Below are positions 27,718 through 36,780 of a stretch of 64,000 nt of DNA, piece after piece. Origin of the DNA: JAGNHN01 sp964590645 (GTDB taxonomy: Bacteria > Bacteroidota > Bacteroidia > Bacteroidales > JAGNHN01); assembly GCA_964590645.1 (NCBI GenBank), contig CAZPYJ010000003.1:1-64000 (forward strand), written 5' to 3'. The position numbers and the translations under genes are program-made. Each line of letters opens with the position of its first letter. Position 1 is the stretch's first letter. The notes beneath the pieces are model-generated. The model searched no databases. It was given only the letters and a program-made list of their open reading frames with translations, and was not told the DNA's origin.

Positions 27718-28046
27718 TATTCCAGCATCTTTTTTATGTAATTCTGAATCTGTACGATCTCCTTGCGCAAGGCCGCTTCCTGATGAATATAGAGAGCGTG
27801 TATCCGCATCCGCTTCAGGTCTTCGCTGACATCCACGATGAGGGTTCCCGGGGTCATTGAAATGGTGTGTACGCAAAGGGCAATGCCCCGGCGGCTCTCA
27901 AGAATGATGTCGGTTTCAAAAAAGCCAGGCCGGATGCGCATTTTCGGTCGAAATACATCGACCGCAATGATCAGGTTCGATTTCACCAGGTTTTGCAGGT
28001 AGTGTAGCAGAAAGAGGAAACTGTATAGTAGTCGTTTCATCATCAT
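27717..28046 (-). CDS. mnhE: Na+/H+ antiporter Mrp subunit E, N-terminally short form
   Basis: 109 aa, compared with about 160 in the Bacillus MrpE family. The conserved part is complete: NLVKSNLIIAVDVFRPKMRIRPG and TISMTPGTLIVDVSED, then HALYIH. It begins where the third helix of the usual protein begins, so the first ~50 residues (two membrane helices) are missing. No in-frame upstream extension exists without entering mnhD, which ends eight bases before the ATG. Three consecutive Met codons (28046, 28043, 28040) could start it. The rest of the operon is intact, so this looks like a genuine short subunit and not decay. Confidence 0.85.
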   Translation of the reverse strand: MMMKRLLYSFLFLLHYLQNLVKSNLIIAVDVFRPKMRIRPGFFETDIILESRRGIALCVHTISMTPGTLIVDVSEDLKRMRIHALYIHQEAALRKEIVQIQNYIKKMLE

Positions 28047-28053
28047 TGCAATT

Positions 28054-29532
28054 TTATATTCCCAAAACGGCCTCAATATATCGCGCAGGCTCGTAGAGCA
28101 TTTCTGCCGCTTTCATTGCCCAAAGGTATACAGGGCGGGCAAAAATCCCCATCAGGAGGCTGGCCAGTCCCAGTATGGCAGAAGGCAGCAGCGCCCTCCA
28201 TCCAAGGCGTATTGTATGCTCATTTTCTTGTTCTTCATCCTTTGTTTTCAGAAAAGCTTCGTTCCAGATTTTGATCATCGAAAACAAGGTCAGCATAGCT
28301 GTGAGGACCGCCACAGCCGTAATCACGAAAGCCCCGGCTTCTATTCCTGATTTGATCAGAATGAACTTTGCGAAGAAACCGGATATGGGCGGTATTCCAG
28401 CGAGGGCAAAGGCAGGCAGGAGGAAAAGGACGGCCAGCTGGGGATGGCTTTTGTACAAGCCTCCGAGCTCTTTCAGTTGGAAAGAGCCACTCACTTTCTC
28501 TATCATCCCTGCTACCAGGAAGGCATTGGTTTTGGCGATCATATTATGGATCACAAAGAAGATGGCTCCGGCCAGGGCCAGGGGGGTGAAAACAGCCAGG
28601 CCCATCACCATATAACCGATCTGACTGATAATATGATAGGAAAGAATCCTCCGGCTTTCGTTCTGCGCCATCGCAGCCATTCCCCCACTCAACATCGTGG
28701 CCCCGGCTGCAACGCCAAACAGGCTGTGCCAAAATACTGGATCCTGAATGAATATGAGGGTAAAAAGTCGGAGCAGAACATATACGCCTGCCTTAGTGAG
28801 CAGTCCGGCAAACAGAGCGGTGATCGTGATATTAGGGGTTGGATAGGAGGCCGGCAACCAGAAAAAGAGTGGAAAAAGGGCTGATTTGATTCCGAAAGCC
28901 AGAAATACCATCATTGCCGGAGTGTTCAGCCAGGAAAGATCATCGGCCTGCCTTATGAGCCAGGCCAGGTGCGCCATATTCAGGCTTCCTGTTTTACCGT
29001 AGAGCAAACCTATTCCGGCCAGAAAAAAGAAGGATGCCAATAGGTTTAGCGCCAGATATTTGATGCCGCCTTTAAGCTGGGCTTTGAGGCTCCCGTAGGT
29101 GATGAGCACGAAGGAGGAAATCAGGATAAGTTCAAACCAGACAAAGAGGTTGAAGACATCCCCGCTGATGAAGGCCCCGTTCAGGCCCATAGTGAGGGAA
29201 AAGAAGAAGATATAAAAGCGGCTCATCCCGGGCTTCCAATCCATAAAGCTTATGGAATAAATGGAGATACAAAGCAGAATTAGCGAAGTGACCAGGAGCA
29301 TCCCGGCGCTGAGTGGATCGATGACGAGGCTGATTCCATATGGTGCAATCCAACCGCCCATCTGCAAAACCTGAATGCCTTCGCTCATCACCTTCCGGAA
29401 TATCATTCCATTCACCAGAAAAAGGACAATACTACCCGCCACGCCGATGATCCGGGAAACAGGTCTTGATCTATTGAAGATCAAAATGATCATCCACAAT
29501 AAGGGAATAAGTATGGGCAAAGCTGTTTGCAT
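28054..29532 (-). CDS. mnhD: Na+/H+ antiporter Mrp subunit D
   Basis: 492 aa, NuoN/NuoM-like proton-pumping subunit with about 14 helices. Key segments are GDVFNLFVWFELILISSF (Glu in helix 5), LAFGIKSALFPLFFWLPASYP (Lys and Pro of helix 7) and MIAKTNAFLVAGMI. It forms the second antiporter-like module of Mrp together with MnhA. Start shares one base with the mnhC stop (TGATG). Confidence 0.93.
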   Translation of the reverse strand: MQTALPILIPLLWMIILIFNRSRPVSRIIGVAGSIVLFLVNGMIFRKVMSEGIQVLQMGGWIAPYGISLVIDPLSAGMLLVTSLILLCISIYSISFMDWKPGMSRFYIFFFSLTMGLNGAFISGDVFNLFVWFELILISSFVLITYGSLKAQLKGGIKYLALNLLASFFFLAGIGLLYGKTGSLNMAHLAWLIRQADDLSWLNTPAMMVFLAFGIKSALFPLFFWLPASYPTPNITITALFAGLLTKAGVYVLLRLFTLIFIQDPVFWHSLFGVAAGATMLSGGMAAMAQNESRRILSYHIISQIGYMVMGLAVFTPLALAGAIFFVIHNMIAKTNAFLVAGMIEKVSGSFQLKELGGLYKSHPQLAVLFLLPAFALAGIPPISGFFAKFILIKSGIEAGAFVITAVAVLTAMLTLFSMIKIWNEAFLKTKDEEQENEHTIRLGWRALLPSAILGLASLLMGIFARPVYLWAMKAAEMLYEPARYIEAVLGI

Positions 29533-29876
29533 CAGGATTCGGTGGGTTTTACTTCGTCCAGATCGTCGGAACCGGTGATCTCAAAGTATTTATACTTCAG
29601 TGCCAGGGTAAAAGCCACCACGCCCAACCCAATGACAATCGCCGTGAGGACGAGGGCCTGAGGCAGGGGATCGGCCATCCCCTGCCCATTCCCTTCACCA
29701 TCCGTGAAGGGAGGGGCATTGCTGATCAGCCCGGCAGAAAGAAAAATGAGCAGATTGGTGGCGTTGCTCAGGAAAATGATGCCAATAATGAACTTCAGGA
29801 TACTCCGCCTCAGGATCATATAAACCCCCGCGGTATACAAAATGCCGGTCAGTATGGCCATCACGCTTTCCATCAC
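29532..29876 (-). CDS. mnhC: Na+/H+ antiporter Mrp subunit C
   Basis: 114 aa, NuoK-like, three helices, with GVYMILRRSILKFIIGI, SNATNLLIF and PLPQALVLTAIVIGL. The last segment is the most conserved in MnhC/NuoK. The loop between helices 2 and 3 (GEGNGQG) is polar. Starts in an ATGA overlap with mnhB. Confidence 0.92.
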   Translation of the reverse strand: MMESVMAILTGILYTAGVYMILRRSILKFIIGIIFLSNATNLLIFLSAGLISNAPPFTDGEGNGQGMADPLPQALVLTAIVIGLGVVAFTLALKYKYFEITGSDDLDEVKPTES

Positions 29877-30283
29877 ACAAACTTTTTCAGTGAAAACAAA
29901 AAACTCAGGCTCACCCCTATCACGGTCAGGAAGATTCCGAGATCAAAGAGAAGGGGGGTGCCAACTTTGAGGGCTTCTCGTGGAAGCAGAGCAATCCAGA
30001 CTCCTTGCATCAGGACCTCTCCGGTCAGCAGGGCCGGGAACATACTCAATAGTACCAGACTGAGCCCCGAAGCCAGAAAAATGCGCGGGGGGAAAAGCAG
30101 GCGCCCCAAAGCATAATCCGGAGTATAGGCGAAGCCCTGAAAAACCACAGATAAGCCCGCCAGTAATCCGCCTATAAAGCCTCCGCCCGGGAGGTTGTGG
30201 CCGCGCAGCAATGCAATGAAAGCGAACAGCAATAAGAGCCATCGCACATACTTCTCTGCCAGTTGCAATACATTGGAATTCAT
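29873..30283 (-). CDS. mnhB: Na+/H+ antiporter Mrp subunit B
   Basis: 136 aa, four helices, with the signature GHNLPGGGFIGGLLAG. The subunit belongs to the DUF4040/MnhB group and packs against the C-terminal end of MnhA. Coupled by ATGA overlaps on both sides. Confidence 0.92.
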   Translation of the reverse strand: MNSNVLQLAEKYVRWLLLLFAFIALLRGHNLPGGGFIGGLLAGLSVVFQGFAYTPDYALGRLLFPPRIFLASGLSLVLLSMFPALLTGEVLMQGVWIALLPREALKVGTPLLFDLGIFLTVIGVSLSFLFSLKKFV

Positions 30284-32589
30284 TCTCTCCTCCTGTTTTT
30301 GCTCAACAACACAAACACACCCAGGGCGGCCACAACAAGTACAGCTGCTTCTCCAAGGGTATCCAGCGCTCGAAAATCAACCAGAATAACATTAACCGCA
30401 TTGCGTCCGTAAGCCTGAGCATAACTGTTTTCAAGATAAAAATCCGAGACCCCTTTCAAGGTTTCGGTATTGGATGCCTTCAGAGCCAAAAGGGTCATAA
30501 TGCTGCCAAACACCAATGCAATACCCAGATCCCGGAATTTAGCTAATCGGGCAGATAAGCGCGCAAAACGGGGAAGGCGTTGCAGTACAAGCACAAACAA
30601 CACAACAGTGAGGGTTTCAGCCAGAATCTGGGTGATGGCCAGGTCGATAGCACTGTAATACATAAAGATGAGAGCGAGCCCGTAGCCTGTAACCCCCATC
30701 CCGATGATGGCACTGATGCGTTTGCTTGAAAGGACAGTCAGCACAGTTCCCAGAATCATCATTGCCACCAGACCCAGGATATAAAAAGGGTACTCCCCTG
30801 GAGGGAAAACCAGCAGCCTGTCATTCGAGACAAGGAAGAGATACCACAATAATACGCTGGAAATAAGGATGATGGTAATAATATAATAGCGATGATAACC
30901 GTGCTGGATCACTTGATTCTTTTTATCAGAAAAGCGCACAACTGCGTCAATGGACTGAAAGAACACATCAATGAAATAAAAGCGCACCCAGGCTGCATTC
31001 AAACGGTGCCAGCGCTGCATCAGGTTTTCGTTGCATAATAAGAACCAGGAAAGGATGCCTCCCAGGGCTACGGTAAGGGCACTGAGCAGCAGCACGGTAT
31101 TGAAGCCGTGCCAGAGCTTGATCTCCACATTTCCGGGCGAGGGGTGAATGGCTTCCAGGGCAGACTGAAGGAGGGTGTTTCCCAGCAGTCCGGGCAATAA
31201 ACCGAAAACCAGGCTGCTCAGGGCCAACAGCAGGGGGACGAGGATGAGCAGAGATCCACGCTTTTCCTTTACAGCAGGGAGCGCAGGATTACGTGGGCCC
31301 AGAAAAACACGGATGACCAGGCTGGTGGACACAGCCACCATCAGCACATTAGAGAAAACTCCGATCACCATCACGGCCAGGGCGATATCAGGAAGCTGAA
31401 GAGTTGCCTCATAAATGAGCTCTTTACCCAGAAAGCCCAGCATTGGCGGGAATCCTGCCATCGACAAGACGGCAAGGAGCGTGATCAGAAAACTGTAAGG
31501 CATCTCTTTCCTCAACCCGCCCAGCAGGTGCATTTCACGTGTACCCGCCTTTTTGTCGATGGTGCCGGTAATCATAAATAAGGTGGCTTTATACAAGGCG
31601 TGTACAAACAGAAAGAGCATTGCAGCTTTAAGTGAAAGAAGTGTGTTTATGCCCATCAACAGGACCAAAACACCCAGGGCGTAGAGGGTGGTATCGGCCA
31701 GCAGGCTTTTCAGTTCACTGCGTGTAATTGCAAACCAGGCTCCCAACAACATTGTGAGCAGGCCTGCTCCTGAAACAATATAACTCCACTGGGGCGTACC
31801 ACCCAGGATGATGTTCAAGCGGGCCAGGAGGAAAAATCCGGCTTTGACCATCGTGGCTGAATGCAGGTAGGCACTGACCGGCGTAGGGGCTTGCATTGCG
31901 CCGGGAAGCCAGAAGTGAAAAGGAAACTGCGCTGATTTGGTAAAAATCCCACACAGAATGAGCAGAAGGCCAGGGACATAATACGCGCTCTGCCTGATGG
32001 TCTCTGCCTCTGCCAACCAGCCGGCGAAGGTATATGTTCCTGTCACACTTCCCAGAAGCAGTATGCCGCTCAGAAGACAAAGTCCGCCAAAGGTGGTGAT
32101 ATAGAATGCTGTGAAGGCCGATTTCCGTGCACTTTCCCTTTCGTGATGAAAATGGATCAGAAAGAAGGACAAAACAGAAGTAAGTTCCCAGAAAACAAAG
32201 AGTTGCAGCAGGTTGGCCGAGAGCACCAAACCGAGCATTGCGCCGCTGAACATCCAGAGCTGGAAGAAGAAGAGATCGGTGCGGGCATAGGGCTTCATAT
32301 AGGCGTGGGCAAAGAGAAAAACCAGCCCTCCTATACCTGTGATCAGCAAAGCAAAAGCAAGACTCAGCCCATCGAGAAGAAAATCAAACCCAAGGCCGAG
32401 CTCCGGTATCCAGGGGAAGGACTCGGTTCGGTTGATCCCTTCTATGACCCCCTGACTTTGGTAAATGAACCAAAAGAAAAAAGCAAATTGAAGCACAGCC
32501 ATCCAGATGCCGCGGATGCGTTTCAGGGGTGCCGGAAGCAGGAAAAGGGAAGCTCCTGCCAGAAGATAGATGATCAGAATGCCTGTCAT
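30280..32589 (-). CDS. mnhA: Na+/H+ antiporter Mrp subunit A
   Basis: 769 aa. The N-terminal ~500 residues are NuoL-like with FVFWELTSVLSFFLI, KSAQFPFHFWLPGAM and HALYKATLFM (conserved Glu, Lys and His/Lys positions). The C-terminal ~270 residues hold the MnhA-specific DUF4040 and MnhB-like region (ITQILAETLTVVLFVLVL, DFRALDTLGEAAVL). With subunits B-G it forms the seven-subunit secondary antiporter that expels Na+ in exchange for H+. First gene of the operon; its start is 117 bases from the M16 gene's stop. Confidence 0.93.
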   Translation of the reverse strand: MTGILIIYLLAGASLFLLPAPLKRIRGIWMAVLQFAFFFWFIYQSQGVIEGINRTESFPWIPELGLGFDFLLDGLSLAFALLITGIGGLVFLFAHAYMKPYARTDLFFFQLWMFSGAMLGLVLSANLLQLFVFWELTSVLSFFLIHFHHERESARKSAFTAFYITTFGGLCLLSGILLLGSVTGTYTFAGWLAEAETIRQSAYYVPGLLLILCGIFTKSAQFPFHFWLPGAMQAPTPVSAYLHSATMVKAGFFLLARLNIILGGTPQWSYIVSGAGLLTMLLGAWFAITRSELKSLLADTTLYALGVLVLLMGINTLLSLKAAMLFLFVHALYKATLFMITGTIDKKAGTREMHLLGGLRKEMPYSFLITLLAVLSMAGFPPMLGFLGKELIYEATLQLPDIALAVMVIGVFSNVLMVAVSTSLVIRVFLGPRNPALPAVKEKRGSLLILVPLLLALSSLVFGLLPGLLGNTLLQSALEAIHPSPGNVEIKLWHGFNTVLLLSALTVALGGILSWFLLCNENLMQRWHRLNAAWVRFYFIDVFFQSIDAVVRFSDKKNQVIQHGYHRYYIITIILISSVLLWYLFLVSNDRLLVFPPGEYPFYILGLVAMMILGTVLTVLSSKRISAIIGMGVTGYGLALIFMYYSAIDLAITQILAETLTVVLFVLVLQRLPRFARLSARLAKFRDLGIALVFGSIMTLLALKASNTETLKGVSDFYLENSYAQAYGRNAVNVILVDFRALDTLGEAAVLVVAALGVFVLLSKNRRRE

Positions 32590-32650
32590 ACCATAATTTC
32601 TTCAACCGGGCTGAAGACTCCAGCCGGGCAGAATACCAACAAGCAGCCGG

Positions 32651-32700
32651 AGAAAAAGTTATGCGCCTGTGCCCTTGCATATAAGGGGCACAGGCGCATA
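32651..32700 (-). terminator. Strong Rho-independent terminator of the M16 peptidase gene
   Basis: A near-perfect 15-bp GC-rich stem (TATGCGCCTGTGCCC and its complement) with an 11-base loop, followed on the minus strand by ACTTTTTCT. It begins 7 bases past the M16 stop. A second small hairpin (GGCTG/CAGCC, around 32606-32625) lies between it and mnhA. Confidence 0.85.
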
Positions 32701-32706
32701 TCCGGA

Positions 32707-35643
32707 TCAGTAATTAAAGATCTCTTCCAGACTGAGTTCCTTCAGGGTTCCCATCTGGGCCAGGATATTCATATCCAGGTTTTCCTTCTTGCCCATTATC
32801 AGGTATATGTAGCTGTTTCCAGCGATGTACTGGTTAAAGAAGGCTTCAAACTCATCCAGGCTCATCTCCTGCATCTGTGCATACACATCGCGCCGGATAT
32901 CATAATCAATCCCCTGATCCTGCAGCCTTTGCCAGGTCCAGAATATCCGGGTTTTGATGATGCGCTCGGTTTCGATCTTTTTCATAATGCTCTCCCTGGC
33001 CAGGTCGTATTGCTGCTGGGCGCGGGGCATCTCATTCATCAGCTCCATCAGGGCATCGGTGGCAATATTGAGCTTGTCGCCCTGGGTTCCTACAAAACCA
33101 TAGAGATAGAAAGGATCTTCTTTTTTCTGCGGAATAGAGAAGGCGGAGAAGGCGGCATAAGCCAGGGCCTTGGATTCGCGAATTTCCTGAAAGACGATAG
33201 AAGACAGTCCACTCCCGAAATACTCGCCGAAAAGTTGGGCTGCCGGAATCAGGGAGGCATCAAACTCAGGGCCTTTGGCCAGCATCAGAATGTTGGCCTG
33301 GACCATATCGTATTCCACAAAATAAACCAGGTCCTGATCGGTATTCTGAAAGGGGAAATTTTTTGCCGGGGGATAATCAAGCAAGGTCTCAGGGACATTG
33401 TGTTTAGCCAGCAGCAAACTGCTTACCTCATCGGGACTTTTCTTTCCATAGTAAAAAATGCGGTGCTTGTAGGATGTCAGTTGACGGAGCACCTCTGTCA
33501 GCTTCGAGGGATCCAGTGCCCGAAGGCTGTCCTCCGGAAGAATGTGCGTGAAGGGGTTCTCAGCCCCGTATTTGCCGTAATTGAAGAGGGCCCGCCATAA
33601 AATGGCATCCTTGTCGAGTTTGCTGTCCATCCTTTTCTTAAGTATGCCGTCCACATAATCCCGGAAAGCATCTTCATCGGGCTGAACAGAGGATAAGATG
33701 TGCTCCAGCAAGTCGACCCCTTCTTCCAGAGAGGATTCCAGTCCGGTAATATAGACGTAGCACCGATCATTGCCCGTACTTACATCCATCGTCAGCCCCA
33801 GGCGGAACATCTCCTGCTGCAGCTCGGCGGCGGTATACTTTTCCGTTCCCAGATAGGGAAGGTAGTTCACGGCCAAGGGAAGCAACAGATCATTATCCGA
33901 CCCCATATCCAGGATGTACTGGAGATTGAAGAGTTCATTGGTTTTGTTCTCTATATAGTTGAACTCAAGTCCATTGTCGAGAGAACTTGTATAAATGGAT
34001 GCAGGGTAATCTACAAAAACAGGCTCCAGGTCCTCGGTTTTCATTTCTTCAAAGCGGACAAAGAATTCCGATTTCTCATCCCGGTTGATCTCTATAGGAG
34101 TGATAGGCGGCTTTTCTACTTTTACAATGCGCTGGGGTTCACCGGTACGCTTGTACACCACCACATAATTCTCTCCGTAGTTTTCATTGGCGTACTGCAT
34201 CACCTCCTCTTTGGTGATCTTCTCCATATTATCAATAAAGGAAAGCTGTTCGCTGTATTCCTGATGGGTGGTAAATCCGTTTACATAGCTGAAGACGCGG
34301 GAGAAATTGCTTTCCATCCGCCGGATTTCCCTAAGGCGCATATCGTTGATGATGGCCTCCAGCAGCCAGTCGTCGAACTCCCCTTTTTTAACTTTTTCCA
34401 CTTCAGCCAGCAACAGGTCTTTTACCTCCTCCAGGCTCTGGCCCTGCCGGGGGCGCCCATAGAAGCTGTGCATTCCGTAGTCTTTCAGGAAATAGGCATA
34501 GGATCCTGCATTGAGAACCTTTTGTTCCTGGTTCAGGTTCAGATCGATCAGGCCGGCTTTGCTGTTGCTCAGGATTTTATCGATCAGGCTGACCATCAGA
34601 TGGTCGTGGCTGCCTACACCGGCATAGCGGAAACTCATCTGCACCGATTCGGCATCGCGGCCATAGACATCCACGGCCTTTGCTTCTGTCAGGGCTTCTT
34701 CATTTATGGTTTGTGTTTCAGGGAGTTCGCCTGCTGCCATTGGTCCGAAGTAGCGGTCGATCACCTTTATGGTTTCTTCAAAATCAAGGTCTCCGGCAAT
34801 GGCTACAGTCATATTGTTAGGAACGTAGTAGGTTTGAGCGAATTCATATATTTTGACCATCGACGGATTTTTGAGATGCTCCGGCAGGCCGATGATGGCT
34901 CTTCCATAAGGGTGATTGGGAAAGAGGGCAGCCATCATCGCCGCATTGGCCCGGGTACGGTCCATATCCTGGTACATATTGAATTCTTCATACACTGTTT
35001 CCAGCTCTGTATGGAAGAGGCGCAGCACAATATCATTGAAGCGCTCACTTTCCAGCATCGCCCATTTCTCCAGGGCATTGGCAGGGATATCATTGATATA
35101 CACGGTATAATCCAGGGAGGTTCCCGCATTGGTATTCTTGGCACCCAGGGTGCTTACCATTTTATCGTATTCATTAGGAATGGCGTATTTGGAGGCTTCC
35201 GTGGAAAGGCTGTCTATTTCCAGGTAGATGGCAAATTTTTCTGCGCTGTCGGTGGCGGCTCGGTGGGCTTCAAAGCGCTCAGAAATTTGTTCCAGCAGGG
35301 CAGATTCTGCCTCCCAGTCGGAAGTACCGATCTCATCGGTTCCTTTGAACATCATATGCTCAAAATAATGGGCCAGCCCGGTGGTTTCCAGCGGGTCGTG
35401 GGCAGCGCCGGCACGCACCCCAATCAGGGTAGCCAGCCGTGGCTCGTCCTGATTGACGCTCAGGAAGACCTTCAGCCCATTATCAAGGGTATAGATGCGG
35501 GCGTTCAGCGGGTCGTCGCTGTAAGATTCATAAGTGTAGCCATTGGCATCAGTATGCGTACTGCGCTGATACTTTTCTTTGGGCGTACAGGCTACCAGCA
35601 GCAGCAACAAGGCTACATTAAGGAGAGATAAAAACTTTTTCAT
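32707..35643 (-). CDS. M16 (pitrilysin) family metallopeptidase lipoprotein
   Basis: 978 aa, two-lobed M16 peptidase. A lipobox LVAC at residues 16-19 predicts a lipoprotein. The inverted zinc motif HxxEH is at residues 92-96 (HYFEH) with the distal Glu in ETVYEEFNMY about 75 residues later, so the N-terminal half is catalytic. The C-terminal half has the inactive-lobe features (GLSSIVFQEIRESKALAYA). It degrades peptides in the periplasm or at the outer membrane. It has its own -7 box and a strong terminator, so it is monocistronic and separate from the Mrp operon. Confidence 0.92.
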   Translation of the reverse strand: MKKFLSLLNVALLLLLVACTPKEKYQRSTHTDANGYTYESYSDDPLNARIYTLDNGLKVFLSVNQDEPRLATLIGVRAGAAHDPLETTGLAHYFEHMMFKGTDEIGTSDWEAESALLEQISERFEAHRAATDSAEKFAIYLEIDSLSTEASKYAIPNEYDKMVSTLGAKNTNAGTSLDYTVYINDIPANALEKWAMLESERFNDIVLRLFHTELETVYEEFNMYQDMDRTRANAAMMAALFPNHPYGRAIIGLPEHLKNPSMVKIYEFAQTYYVPNNMTVAIAGDLDFEETIKVIDRYFGPMAAGELPETQTINEEALTEAKAVDVYGRDAESVQMSFRYAGVGSHDHLMVSLIDKILSNSKAGLIDLNLNQEQKVLNAGSYAYFLKDYGMHSFYGRPRQGQSLEEVKDLLLAEVEKVKKGEFDDWLLEAIINDMRLREIRRMESNFSRVFSYVNGFTTHQEYSEQLSFIDNMEKITKEEVMQYANENYGENYVVVYKRTGEPQRIVKVEKPPITPIEINRDEKSEFFVRFEEMKTEDLEPVFVDYPASIYTSSLDNGLEFNYIENKTNELFNLQYILDMGSDNDLLLPLAVNYLPYLGTEKYTAAELQQEMFRLGLTMDVSTGNDRCYVYITGLESSLEEGVDLLEHILSSVQPDEDAFRDYVDGILKKRMDSKLDKDAILWRALFNYGKYGAENPFTHILPEDSLRALDPSKLTEVLRQLTSYKHRIFYYGKKSPDEVSSLLLAKHNVPETLLDYPPAKNFPFQNTDQDLVYFVEYDMVQANILMLAKGPEFDASLIPAAQLFGEYFGSGLSSIVFQEIRESKALAYAAFSAFSIPQKKEDPFYLYGFVGTQGDKLNIATDALMELMNEMPRAQQQYDLARESIMKKIETERIIKTRIFWTWQRLQDQGIDYDIRRDVYAQMQEMSLDEFEAFFNQYIAGNSYIYLIMGKKENLDMNILAQMGTLKELSLEEIFNY

Positions 35644-35677
35644 AAGATGATTTGCTTTGGTTTTTCGTGGTGAAGGC

Positions 35678-35685
35678 CAAAGGTA
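35678..35685 (-). promoter_or_regulatory. TAnnTTTG -7 box of the M16 peptidase gene
   Basis: Reads TACCTTTG on the minus strand, 34 bases before the start codon. Confidence 0.65.
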
Positions 35686-35740
35686 AGATTTGCAGCGGAA
35701 TGGAGGAAAGCTGGATAGAATAAATTTCTTTTAAGCCTCC

Positions 35741-36514
35741 CTAAAGCTTCCTCCCTATATAGAAGGCGTAACCATAGTGCTGCTTGTATTTCATATACAG
35801 CCTGGTCTCGGCACGCTGGTTCTCAATAAAGGCCTCTGCCGTGGAATTCCCGGCGTACTTCTTAAGGAAATCTTCCTGTAGTTTCACCTGGGGTGCATAG
35901 AAGTGTTCCGTCCAACATTCTTCAGGCAGAATAAAAGAGGCCACCGGCACATAGCCGGCATCCTGCATCCTGGCAAGGTTTGCCGGTATGGTATCTATCC
36001 CCGGATAGGCATCCTCCCAGAATGCTTCAATCTCCTTCGGACGCCGGGAGGTAAACCACGAAGCCTCAGATACCACGATCCAGCCTCCGGGCTTCAGAAA
36101 GGGCCTCCATTCCAGCATTCCACGCTCAAAACCTATGTTATAAATGGCGCCTTCCGACCAGATCATATCCAGTTCCTCTTCCCGAAAAGGAAGCTGTTCC
36201 ATATTCCCAACCATCCCCTGAACGCGGTCCTCTAATTGCAGGCGCGCTGCATTTTTATTGAAGAGATTGATGAATTCGGGAAAAAGGTCCAATCCTCGAA
36301 TATGCGCGGGGCAGTGTTGTGCCAGCACCATCGTCTGACCACCGGTGCCGCAGCCGATGTCCGCAATGTGTGCCTCCTCTCCAAAGGCTTCCACAAAACT
36401 GAGGGCTTTGAGGGTGGCTTCCGGACTGCCCGGGCCTTGCCGTTCGATGCCGGCGTAATATTCGCAGATGAGTTGAAAATCGAAATCGTGTATGGATGTT
36501 TGTTCTGTGCTCAT
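35741..36514 (-). CDS. Class I SAM-dependent methyltransferase
   Basis: 257 aa. Motif I is IADIGCGTGGQTMVLAQ near residue 50, followed by the acidic LDLFPEF loop, NMEQLPF and LDMIWSEGAIYNIGF. The last is typical of small-molecule methyltransferases related to UbiE/Methyltransf_11. Substrate unknown. The start at MSTEQTS was preferred because the upstream in-frame stretch is hydrophobic junk unlike the family. The 266 bases upstream (36515-36780) contain no gene, only a weak inverted repeat (GATAGT/ACTATC at 36718-36738). Confidence 0.85.
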   Translation of the reverse strand: MSTEQTSIHDFDFQLICEYYAGIERQGPGSPEATLKALSFVEAFGEEAHIADIGCGTGGQTMVLAQHCPAHIRGLDLFPEFINLFNKNAARLQLEDRVQGMVGNMEQLPFREEELDMIWSEGAIYNIGFERGMLEWRPFLKPGGWIVVSEASWFTSRRPKEIEAFWEDAYPGIDTIPANLARMQDAGYVPVASFILPEECWTEHFYAPQVKLQEDFLKKYAGNSTAEAFIENQRAETRLYMKYKQHYGYAFYIGRKL

Positions 36515-36780
36515 TGTAAAGTCTGTTTTGTCCTGCCCCATAACCGAAAGAAGTGGCTCATCGGCAGGCAGTATGGTAAAATAAGTGAATATTGAAATAA
36601 CCCAGGGCAGGAATCTACCCGGGGAAAAAAAGAACAAAGTCCTGGCATTTCACCACGACTTATGCAGGCACACGCTCCGAAATCACTTTAAACATCCAAA
36701 ATTATTGATGCTGCGAAGATAGTGTACTTTGTACTATCCTCCAATATTGACGAAATCTTCTTACACTCCTCACTTCGCAT

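Noticed and set aside
32143..33600. 485-codon plus-strand open frame across the mnhA start and the M16 end
   Set aside because: It crosses the strong M16 terminator and two conserved minus-strand genes; its composition is that of a reverse-strand shadow.
33700..35631. 643-codon open frame antisense to the M16 peptidase
   Set aside because: Shadow of a well-supported peptidase with HxxEH and lipobox; no family resemblance, ribosome site or promoter on the plus strand.
36718..36738. GATAGT/ACTATC inverted repeat as a terminator of the GT-39-like gene
   Set aside because: Short AT-rich stem, no T-tract in either direction; chance is likely.
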